A DNA stretch of 64,000 nt. It comes from Brasilonema sennae CENA114. GTDB taxonomy: Bacteria; Cyanobacteriota; Cyanobacteriia; Cyanobacteriales; Nostocaceae. Location: contig NZ_CP030118.1 in the NCBI RefSeq assembly GCF_006968745.1, positions 4,957,943 through 5,021,942 of the forward strand. The letters run 5' to 3'. The notes below the pieces were generated by a model. The model did no database searches, was not told the DNA's origin, and saw only the letters and a program-made list of their open reading frames with translations. Below, one piece after another: positions 44,026-52,500 of this stretch (the first letter of the stretch is position 1; each line of letters opens with the position of its first letter). The position numbers and the translations under genes are program-made.

Positions 44026-44296
44026 AATTCGGGCATCTATCGTAATTATCGCTAAGCAGTGCTTCTACATGAAATAATAGGCAAGTATAGAAGAAAATTG
44101 AGAAGCGATCGCCTTTACAAGAGTATGAATATCAAAGGTGCGTTCGCCTACATTAACCTCATCACCAGGAGTGCGATAAGCCCAAGGCGATACGCTACGC
44201 ATATCGCCAAGTGTTGATAATATCCCTATTACACAGAAGGATTACGATTGAGAATAGAACTATACCAGTGGTTCAGCCCTCTGAGTGAAAACTTTC
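44026..44296. repeat. repeat-rich spacer with HIP1-type hairpins
   Basis: Contains a HIP1 octamer (44106), GTGCGATAAGCCC and the hairpin GGCGATACGCTACGCATATCGCC (about 44187-44209). The latter is again framed by GCGAT/ATCGC. No intact gene; a 30-codon open stretch near 44060-44160 on the minus strand has no recognised family. Confidence 0.55.
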
Positions 44297-44311
44297 TCAC
44301 TCCTCAAACAG

Positions 44312-44369
44312 GCGATAAGCCTGAGCGCAGCGTGCGCTTTGCGCTCAGGCTTGACGCTCCGCGTATCGC
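44312..44369. repeat. palindromic repeat inserted in a HIP1 site, first
   Basis: GCGAT, then AAGCCTGAGCGCA...TGCGCTCAGGCTT and GACGCTCCGCGT, then ATCGC. The matching position in the intact Rieske gene is simply ACGATCGC, so 50 bases were gained inside the octamer with AT duplicated. Confidence 0.85.
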
Positions 44370-44408
44370 GCTTATGCAACCGATATGCGATTTGATATGT
44401 TTGGACTT

Positions 44409-44446
44409 GCGATCAGCAATGCTTCGGCCCCCTGCTGGGGCATCGC
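44409..44446. repeat. palindromic repeat inserted in a HIP1 site, second
   Basis: GCGAT, then CAGCAATGCTTCGGCC, CCCTGCTGGGGC, then ATCGC. The intact Rieske gene has GCGATCGC at this point (45570-45577); flanking bases are identical on both sides. 30 bases were gained with AT (or ATC) duplicated. Confidence 0.88.
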
Positions 44447-44597
44447 ATTGTCGGTGCGTGTGCTGCTAAATACCTTGTCACAGCAACCAATCTGAAATAA
44501 TGTATATTGAGTTAAAGCGATCGCCCTTACGAACGCATGAATATTAGGGGTGTAACGGCTAAGATTGAATTGTATCGGTAGATAAGAGAGTTTAAAG

Positions 44598-44813
44598 ATG
44601 TTAAATGCATTAGAGTTTCAAGCAAAGATTCAAAACGGTTTAATTCAAATTCCCGATGAGTACAAACAAGAACTCGGTGAAGAAGATGATATTAGAGTAA
44701 TTGTTTTGGTTAAGAAAAAATCATTTCCAAAAAAAGACATAATTGATGAATTGACTGAGAATCCCGTGCAAGTAAATGGTGTACTTAGCCGTGAGGAAAT
44801 TTACAGTCGCTAA
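44598..44813 (+). CDS. VapB-like antitoxin
   Basis: 71 residues. The N-terminus (NALEFQAKIQNGLIQIPDEY) resembles short AbrB/DUF2281-type antitoxins common in cyanobacteria, and the charged C-terminus (DELTENPVQVNG...LSREEIYSR) would wrap the toxin. Two bases separate it from the PIN toxin gene, so the pair is co-translated and probably autoregulated. Confidence 0.8.
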   Translation: MLNALEFQAKIQNGLIQIPDEYKQELGEEDDIRVIVLVKKKSFPKKDIIDELTENPVQVNGVLSREEIYSR

Positions 44814-44815
44814 TT

Positions 44816-45247
44816 ATGACTGCTGTTACATCTTTTATTGATACCAATATTTGGCTCTATCGTTTATTTGATGACAAAAAGATAGAAGCAACAGAAAGAG
44901 ACAGAAAGCGTCATATTGCTACTTCAATTACGTCAGATGAAGGAATAATTATCAGTACACAGGTTGTGAATGAGGTTTCTGCTAATTTACTGAAAAAAGC
45001 AGCCTTTAACGAAGAGCAAATCAAAACTGTGATTCAGTCGCTTTATCGTCGCTGCACTGTAGTAGAGTTCAATTTGAATATTTTTGAATCTGCATCGGAT
45101 GTCCGCAGTCGATATAATTTTTCTTTTTGGGATGGTTTAATTGTTGCTTGTGCGCTGTCTGCAAAAGCAAGTATTCTTTATTCTGAAGATATGCACGATG
45201 GATTAGTAGTCGCTGGTCAATTAGAGATTGTAAATCCATTTAAATGA
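44816..45247 (+). CDS. VapC-like PIN-domain toxin
   Basis: 143 residues with the PIN ribonuclease acidic set: D9 in FIDTNIWLY, E in VVNEVSANL, D in SFWDGLIVA, and a last D in YSEDMHDG. VapC toxins cleave RNA (often tRNA or rRNA) and are held by the cognate VapB. The module is flanked by direct repeats of the 3' end of the neighbouring Rieske gene, suggesting it arrived as a unit. Confidence 0.9.
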   Translation: MTAVTSFIDTNIWLYRLFDDKKIEATERDRKRHIATSITSDEGIIISTQVVNEVSANLLKKAAFNEEQIKTVIQSLYRRCTVVEFNLNIFESASDVRSRYNFSFWDGLIVACALSAKASILYSEDMHDGLVVAGQLEIVNPFK

Positions 45248-45506
45248 AAGTAGAGATATTAGCGTTAGATCACAATCCCAGTAAGCTTTTTATTTTGGGG
45301 CGATACGCAAAGCGTCAAGCCTATGACGTTAGTCACGCTAGTCCCTAAGAGGGACGCTGCGCAAACGCTATCGGCTTATCGCCTGTAGTAAAGTACCAAA
45401 TGCCATTAGGCAAAACCCTGTGCCGTAAGTGCTTTTGAAGTGAAAGTCCTAAAGAAGCGGGGTATCTATTTCTGCATCCTCTACCCCGCTTTTGTACTTG
45501 TTTTAG
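45248..45506. repeat. spacer with HIP1-type compound palindrome
   Basis: About 45299-45385 holds GGGCGATACGCAAAGCGTC...AAACGCTATCGGCTTATCGCC with nested smaller stems (GTCCCTAAGAGGGAC). No gene seen. Confidence 0.6.
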
Positions 45507-47267
45507 TCACTCCTCAAACAGACGATCGCCCTTATGCAACCGATAAGCTATTTGATATGTTTGGACTTGCGATCGCATTGTCGGCGCGTGTGCTGCTAAA
45601 TACCTTGTCACAGCAACCAACACGTGAATACCAGCAGGAGTTTCACCCAAAACAGAATACTGACGCAAAGCCGCTTCCACTTCTTGAGTAACATGAAATT
45701 CCCGATTTTCTCGCAGCATTAATTTACCCAGCATTATCAGTAGTTTTTGTGGCTTGCCACCACCGTAAAGATACTGAGCAACTAACTGACCTGCTTCATT
45801 CACCTGCTGTTGACGATTCAACAACTCCGGCAATTGTTCAAGCAATTTCTCTGGATTTTCAACTGGTTGTTTTGCTTCTGGAAGTCGGGCTGGTGGCACA
45901 TTCAAAAAGCGGTTGAGGTACACACTTATAGCAGCATCAAACACACCCCGAAGTAACTCTAACGACGCCACTCGTTGCAATCCTTGATGAACTGCATTGG
46001 CAAAGGTGAAGGGATGGTGTGCTGTGTCCCAGTCTCCAAAATCGTTATTGGTATTGAATCGGGCAACCCGCAGGGCGGCTGTGTAAGTAACGACACCAGC
46101 CAATTCCTCTTGAGTGCAACCTTGCTTGAGTGCAGTCAATAGGGCGTCGGTTATAGCTTGGGCATCTTCACCTAATAGAATAGGAACCAATTCTTCTCGA
46201 CCGGACCAAGTTCCCCATTGAGGGCGTCCTTCTTCCAAAGCTGCGGGTAACTCCTCAAACGCAGACTCTAAAATTTCGACTAAATCCACAGGGTAGCGCC
46301 AGGAATTTGACTCTTCCATGCGGGAGGCATTTGCCAAACCAGAAATCAAACTTGCTAAAACTTTCTCAGCACCCTGCCAATCGATCGCATCAAGTGCTTC
46401 TAACGCCTTGTTAATAAAGTCGAGTGTATGACCGACATCAATATAGCGGTGGTCTGTAGCAGCAGCAAATAACATATCTGCTATTTGTTTGTTATCAGCA
46501 CCCATCCGAATTGCAGATATCAGACAACGTTCTGCCGCTTCACTATCCCGACGTTCAATAAACTGACGGAACCAACTTTTGAGAGTCTCGATGTCAGCTG
46601 TGGAATTGGGCAATGGATGAACTACAAAGTGAGGTGGCGCACCTGCACTGTCACGGGCTACAGCTGAAAGTCCTTGATAAAGGGCAAGAGGTCGGTCTTC
46701 TGCATCCAGATAGGGCAGCAAGTTCATCATGCAGGTATGGATGGTTAAGCCTGCACCCCAACCTTGCTTGTTGTAACGGGTGCCAAACTCTAATCCTACT
46801 TGGAAGGATTCGCTAGCATCTACCCCCATGTCTAGTAAGGCAATCACAGATTTGGCAATCACCAGAGAAATGCCTTGTTCTAACCCATCCTCAAGCCGTT
46901 GGCGGTGGTGGACATAAGAGTCAACTTGAGGACTCAAATTCACCCACACTTCGCCATCCCGAATTTCTACAGCAAAGGCACGAACATCATCCGCCCAAGA
47001 ATCGAATGTTCCCCCACTCGCAAGATCAAAGCGGGCATAGTGCCAAGGGCAAGTGACAATGCCATCTTTACAAGTACTCCCGTGGAGGGGAAAACCCATA
47101 TGAGGACAACGGTTATCTATGGCATAGACTTTGTTGTCAGAGTAAAACAGGGCAATGGTGTGCTTTTCCAGATTAACGATCAAACTCCCTGCTGCTTGAA
47201 CATCTGCAAGTTTGGCAGCACGAACGTATCGGTTTTTACTTGTTGTGGGTTTTAAAGTTTGAGTCAT
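45507..47267 (-). CDS. Rieske 2Fe-2S protein with a large helical C-terminal region
   Basis: 586 residues from the ATG at 47267 (MTQTLKPTT, with GAAGGTG upstream). A Rieske domain fills the first ~110 residues (CPHMGFPLHG...CPWHYARFD gives the Cys-His pairs). The remaining ~470 residues are mostly alpha-helical (SLVIAKSVIALLDMGVDASE..., LLEQLPELLNRQQQVNEAGQ) and match no catalytic domain I know; the residues expected for a mononuclear-iron oxygenase are not evident. It may be an electron-transfer or scaffold protein. The 3' end of the gene is duplicated at 44297-44490. Confidence 0.82.
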   Translation of the reverse strand: MTQTLKPTTSKNRYVRAAKLADVQAAGSLIVNLEKHTIALFYSDNKVYAIDNRCPHMGFPLHGSTCKDGIVTCPWHYARFDLASGGTFDSWADDVRAFAVEIRDGEVWVNLSPQVDSYVHHRQRLEDGLEQGISLVIAKSVIALLDMGVDASESFQVGLEFGTRYNKQGWGAGLTIHTCMMNLLPYLDAEDRPLALYQGLSAVARDSAGAPPHFVVHPLPNSTADIETLKSWFRQFIERRDSEAAERCLISAIRMGADNKQIADMLFAAATDHRYIDVGHTLDFINKALEALDAIDWQGAEKVLASLISGLANASRMEESNSWRYPVDLVEILESAFEELPAALEEGRPQWGTWSGREELVPILLGEDAQAITDALLTALKQGCTQEELAGVVTYTAALRVARFNTNNDFGDWDTAHHPFTFANAVHQGLQRVASLELLRGVFDAAISVYLNRFLNVPPARLPEAKQPVENPEKLLEQLPELLNRQQQVNEAGQLVAQYLYGGGKPQKLLIMLGKLMLRENREFHVTQEVEAALRQYSVLGETPAGIHVLVAVTRYLAAHAPTMRSQVQTYQIAYRLHKGDRLFEE

Positions 47268-47503
47268 ATGCACCTTCAGTGGAAAGTAGGGGATGAGAAA
47301 CACCGGTGATATCCTCTACTTTCTACTCTGACGAAATTTTTAGAGTTTGAGTAGAAATTGATTCAAATTTTTGTTAAGTAACTATTATGAATTGCGTACA
47401 CGACAAGCGATGAAAATTTTCTCATCTTTTGTCGGGTGGGTATAAGCAATCCCCACCCGACTTAATTCACAGGCTATATGCCTACCAATCAAGAGCTACA
47501 ACA

Positions 47504-48238
47504 CTACTTAGCACTTAAGTAAGCTTCCAATGCTTCAGAACCACCAATGAGTTTGCCATCAACAAACACTTGGGGAACAGTGGATGCACCTGTGACAGCT
47601 TGTAATGTGCGAGGTGTGACATCTTTACCCAAAACAATTTCTTCGTAATCAATGCCACGGTCTGTCAACATAGATTTGGCACGAGCGCAGTAGGGACAAC
47701 CAACTCTTGTAAACAGAGAAACCAGTTGAGGTTTCGCGGCTTTAGGGTTGATGTATTGGAGCATTGTCGCTGCATCAGACACCTTAAAGGGATCGCCTGG
47801 TTCTTCAGGTTCAACAAACATCTTTTCAACGACGCCATCTTTGACCAACATGGAATAGCGCCAAGAGCGTTTGCCAAACCCTAGGTCTGATTTATCCACA
47901 AGCATTCCCATGCCTTCTGTGAATTCACCATTACCATCAGGTATAAAAGTTATATTTTCTGCTTGTTGGTCTTTTGCCCATTCATTCATCACAAAGGCAT
48001 CATTCACGGAGACGCAGACGATATCATCCACACCATTTTCTTTAAAAACCTTTGCCATCTGGTTGTACCCAGGAACATGAGTTGATGAGCAAGTAGGAGT
48101 AAATGCTCCCGGTAGGGAAAAGACTGCCACAGTTTTACCTGCGAATAGCTGATCCGTTGTCATATCCACCCAATCACTGTCCTTGCGGGTGCGAAAGGTA
48201 ATACTGGGAACTTTTTGCCCTTCTCGATTAGCCAACAT
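47504..48238 (-). CDS. hybrid peroxiredoxin-glutaredoxin
   Basis: 244 residues, a fusion of a type II (Prx5-like) peroxiredoxin and a glutaredoxin. The peroxidatic Cys is C50 in GAFTPTCSSTH. The glutaredoxin site is C181-P-Y-C184, with a GSH-binding TVPQVFVDGKLIGG. The enzyme reduces peroxides with glutathione, its own C-terminal domain serving as reductant. Cytosolic. An isolated gene between the Rieske and aquaporin genes, all on the minus strand with gaps over 100 bases. Confidence 0.95.
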   Translation of the reverse strand: MLANREGQKVPSITFRTRKDSDWVDMTTDQLFAGKTVAVFSLPGAFTPTCSSTHVPGYNQMAKVFKENGVDDIVCVSVNDAFVMNEWAKDQQAENITFIPDGNGEFTEGMGMLVDKSDLGFGKRSWRYSMLVKDGVVEKMFVEPEEPGDPFKVSDAATMLQYINPKAAKPQLVSLFTRVGCPYCARAKSMLTDRGIDYEEIVLGKDVTPRTLQAVTGASTVPQVFVDGKLIGGSEALEAYLSAK

Positions 48239-48355
48239 AAGCTTAGCTCCTTAGTGAATCTACTTCTAAATCATACTCATAATGAATTCGACTTTCAAGG
48301 GCAAATTATATGAATATGATATTTGGTACAGAAATTATTTGATCTAGGTTAGCCC

Positions 48356-49048
48356 TCAGGTACTGTGGCTGCTTTTTTCTTCCAGTTGATAATGATACAG
48401 CAAAGCCGCAACTGCGCCACCAGCCAAAGGACCAATCCAATATAACCAGAAATCCTGGAGTCTACCTGCTATTAAAGCAGGACCAAGATAACGCGCTGGA
48501 TTCATTGCCGCACCAGTAATTGCACCACCAGCCAGGATATCTAAAGCTACTGTCAAACCAATAAACAAGCCTCCCATTTTGGGTGCGCGTTTATCAATGG
48601 CTGTACCAAAGACAACGAATACGAGGAAGAAAGTCATGATAAATTCCATGACTAAACCCATCAAAGGAGTAATATTTTTACCGAGAGATGGCGTACCCAT
48701 TCCCACAGCTTGGAGTGCTTGCAGGGGAATAGCTAACTTGACCATACTAGCGGCGAAAATTCCGCCCAAACATTGGGATATAATGTACCCTACAGCATTT
48801 TTGCCATCAATTTTGCGAGTTAATAAAGCTCCAAAAGTCACGGCGGGGTTAAGGTGACCACCACTGATAGCAGCTGTCGCACTGACCATAACAGCAATTG
48901 TAAAACCGTGGGCAAGGGCAATTGCTACTAAATCGACAGGTGAGAGAGTTCCAATTTTTGTAATGTGATTTGTAGCGATAGAACTAATGCCAATGAAAAT
49001 TAGGGCGAAAGTCCCTATAAATTCTGCAATCAAAGCCTTTGGATTCAT
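48356..49048 (-). CDS. MIP-family aquaporin
   Basis: 230 residues from the ATG at 49048 (MNPKALIAEF); the 11 residues before it are not conserved. Six membrane segments and both pore motifs are present: N67-P-A (SGGHLNPAVTFG) and N183-P-A (GAAMNPARYLGPAL). It forms a tetrameric water or small-solute channel in the cytoplasmic membrane. The absence of the Asp after the second NPA arginine and the overall length favour a water-selective or AqpZ/plant-like type over a glycerol facilitator. Confidence 0.93.
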   Translation of the reverse strand: MNPKALIAEFIGTFALIFIGISSIATNHITKIGTLSPVDLVAIALAHGFTIAVMVSATAAISGGHLNPAVTFGALLTRKIDGKNAVGYIISQCLGGIFAASMVKLAIPLQALQAVGMGTPSLGKNITPLMGLVMEFIMTFFLVFVVFGTAIDKRAPKMGGLFIGLTVALDILAGGAITGAAMNPARYLGPALIAGRLQDFWLYWIGPLAGGAVAALLYHYQLEEKSSHST

Positions 49049-49501
49049 AGCCCTTGGTGATCTCCACAATTTCCAAATCAACTAGACTTTAAACTAAAGA
49101 GCGATCGCAAAAAGTTAAGCAGGCTATGAGTTAGTTGTATCCCACATTCCGCACTTCAAAATGTAACAAAAAATACTACTTTTATTGAAGATGGTAAATA
49201 AAAATACTCATAAGCTTTAAGTAAGTTGGCATGAAGAATAACCCTCTTTTGTCACTTTCGCTGAATGAAATCTGTAATGCCTAAATTGCGTTCGTGAAAT
49301 GTCTATTTTCTAGTTGCTACAGTACGAAAGAATTCGGCATTCATTTTTCCTCTTCCTGGAGTGACAAAAGAGGGATAAACCGAGAGTTATGAAGAATGTC
49401 GGGTATCAGCAGGTGTCGTAACTGCTTCCGTTAAATATGAAAAACACATTTTTTGTAACTCTTTGTATATATATTGTGTAATTTGTTTCTCGATAGTCCC
49501 C
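49049..49501. other. spacer holding a MITE-like element
   Basis: 450 bases with no gene seen. The element at 49242-49374 is the only organised structure; the rest is AT-rich. Confidence 0.6.
49242..49374. mobile_element. 133-bp MITE-like element
   Basis: 15-bp perfect terminal inverted repeats CCCTCTTTTGTCACT / AGTGACAAAAGAGGG, flanked on both sides by ATAA (49238-49241 and 49375-49378), a likely 4-bp target duplication. The interior is non-coding. No second copy in the window. Confidence 0.7.
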
Positions 49502-52500
49502 TCATTTATTTGGACAAATCTCCTGGCGCAACTTATCACGGGTAGCGAGATAATCATTTAAATAGTTACAGCCCTGCGCCAGTAAATCATCTAAATCTAT
49601 ACTCCATAATTTAATGGTCTTGTCTAAACTTCCAGAAGCTAAGGTTTTGCCGTTAGGACTAAACACAACGCTGCTGACCCAACCTTGATGTCCAGTGAGG
49701 GAGGTAATTTCTTTTCCCGTCCCTACATTCCACAATTTTACGGTCTTGTCGCCACTAGCAGAAGCTAAGGTTTTGCCGTCTGGACTAAACACGACGCTGA
49801 TGTAACCTTGATGTCCAGTTAGGGAAGCAATTTCTTTTCCCGTCCCTACATTCCACAATTTTATAGTCCCCCAATTAGAAGAAGCTAAGATTTTGCCGTC
49901 GGGACTAAACACAACACTGTAGACTTCACCTTGATGTCCAGTTAGGGAAATAATTTCTTTTCCCGTTCCCACATCCCACAATTTTATGGTCTTGTCTGAA
50001 CTCGCAGAAGCTAAGGTTTTGCCGTTGGGACTAAACATAACGCTGTTGACCGAACCTTGATGTTCAGTCAGGGAGATAATTTCTTTTCCCGTCCCCACAT
50101 TCCACAATTTTATGGTCTTGTCTAAACTCGCAGAAGCTAAAGTTTTGCCGTCGGGACTAAACACAACTCTGCTGACCGAATCTTGATGTCCAGTTAAGGA
50201 GACAACTTCTTTTCCCGTTCCTACATCCCACAATTTTATGGTCTTGTTGTCACTAACAGAAACTAAGGTTTTGCCGTCGGGACTAAACATAACGCTGTTG
50301 ACATCAATTTCATGTCCAGTTAGGGAGGCAATTTCTTTTCCCGTTCCCACATCCCACAATTTTATGGTCTTCAAATCAGCAGAAGCTAAGGTTTTGCCGT
50401 CGGGACTAAACACGACGCTCCTGACTTCACCTTGATGTCCAGTGAGGGAGGTAATTTCTTTTCCCGTCCCTACATTCCACAATTGTATGTTTATGGTGTT
50501 GTCCCCAACAGAAGTGAATAAGAATTTGTCCGAACTCCCAGAAGCTAAGATTTTGCCGTCGGGACTAAACACGACGCTTGTGACATGAATTTGATGTCCA
50601 GTGAGGGAGGTAATTTCTTTTCCCGTCCCTACATTCCACAATTTTATGGTGTTGTCCGAACTCCCAGAAGCTAAGGTTTTGCCGTCGGGACTAAACACGA
50701 CGCTGTTGACTGTTTCTTGATGTCCTGTTAGAGAGGCAATTTCTTTTCCCGTCCCCACATTCCACAATTTTATGGTGTTGTCCGAACTCCCAGAAGCTAA
50801 GGTTTTGCCGTCGGGACTAAACACGACGCTGTTGACTGTTTCTTGATGTCCTGTTAGAGAGGCAATTTCTTTTCCCGTCCCCACATTCCACAATTTTATG
50901 GTGTTGTCCGAACTCCCAGAAGCTAAGGTTTTGCCGTCGGGACTAAACACGACGCTGTTGACTGTTTCTTGATGTCCTGTTAGAGAGGCAATTTCTTTTC
51001 CCGTCCCCACATTCCACAATTTTATGGTGTTGTCCGAACTCCCAGAAGCTAAGGTTTTGCCGTCGGGACTAAACACGACGCTGTTGACTGTTTCTTGATG
51101 TCCTGTTAGAGAGGCAATTTCTTTTCCCGTCCCCACATTCCACAATTTTATGGTGTTGTCCGAACTCCCAGAAGCTAAGGTTTTGCCGTCGGGACTAAAC
51201 ACGACGCTGTTGACTGTTTCTTGATGTCCTGTTAGAGAGGCAATTTCTTTTCCCGTCCCCACATTCCACAATTTTATGGTGTTGTCCGAACTCCCAGAAG
51301 CTAAGGTTTTGCCGTCGGGACTAAACACGACGCTTTTGACTGTATCTTGATGTCCAGTGAGGGAGGCAACTTCTTTTCTGGTTCCCATATTCCACAATTT
51401 TATAGTCTTGTCCCCACTCGCGGAAGCTAAGGTTTTGCCGTCGGGACTAAACACGACGCTGGTGACTGTACTTTGATGTCCAGTAAGGGAGGTAATTTCT
51501 TTTCTGGTCCCCACATTCCATAATTTTATGGTGTTGCCCGAACTCCCAGAAGCTAAAGTTTTGCCGTCGGGACTAAACACGACGCTGTCTATTAATGAAT
51601 GTTGTCCAGTTAGGGAGGCAACTTCTTTTCTGGTCCCCACATCCCACAATTTTATGGTCTTGTCCCAACTAGCAGAAGCTAAGGTTTTGCCATCGGGACT
51701 AAACACGACACTGTTGACATTACTTTGATGTCCAGTTAAAGAGGTAATTTCTTTTCTGGTCCCCACATCCCACAATTTTATAGTCTTATCGTCACTAGCA
51801 GAAGCTAAGGTTTTGCCATCGGGACTATACGCAACGCTGTTGACTTCACTTTGATGCCCCTCTAACTGATTGCGTTCGCGGATATTTAACAAGATTTCCT
51901 GTAAACTAAACAATGGGCTATAAGCTGGGTAATCAGCCAAAGATGGTTTACCTTTAACTAAACTTTTCAACTCCTTTCCAGCCCGCATTATTTCAACTAA
52001 ATTCTCAATTTGCCTTCCTACATAGAACTGACGCAATGTTCTAACTCCTACTTGTTCTAATCGCGTAGCCGTCAGGGCATTTTTGCGTTGTGCTTCTGCG
52101 CTTTTTCGCTGATTTTCGGCGGTTTGTGCCAGTTGTTGTGCTTTTCGTCGCTGCTGTTGTGCATCTTCTTTTTGTTTTAAAGCGATTTCTCGGTCTTTCT
52201 TGGCTTGTCCCGTCTGTTTGCGCGCTGAGTCTTGTTGTTGCTTTGCTAAAGTTAGTCCATCTACAGCAGTTTGACGTGCTTGTTCTGCTTGTTGACGCTG
52301 TTTTTGAGCTAATAATGCTTGCTGCTGTGCTTGTTGTCTGTCTCCCTGAGCTTTACCAACTGCTTCGTTTGCAGATTTCTCTTTTTCTTTGGCTATATTT
52401 AATTGTTGGTCTTTTTGCAGCAAATCTTGCTCTTTCTTCTTTACATCCTCAGTCGCTTTTTTTAAATTAGCATTTGCACTTTTTTGGTTGGCTTGTGCTT

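Larger units (their letters stand above)
44297..44490 (-). pseudogene. duplicate 3' end of the Rieske gene, with two palindromic insertions
   Basis: Without two inserts (44317-44366 and 44414-44443) it aligns over 114 bases with 45507-45620, the last ~37 codons of the intact Rieske gene, with about five differences. It is in the same orientation, with vapBC between the copies. It cannot encode a protein because nothing of the gene body is attached. Confidence 0.88.

Noticed and set aside
44248..45691. Two + strand open frames sharing SLTPQT-like sequence, possible gene pair
   Set aside because: They are antisense readings of the duplicated Rieske 3' end and its repeat insertions.
50634..51343. 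Regular repeats that resemble a CRISPR array
   Set aside because: The period is 126 bp with no unique spacers, and the repeats encode WD40 blades in frame.
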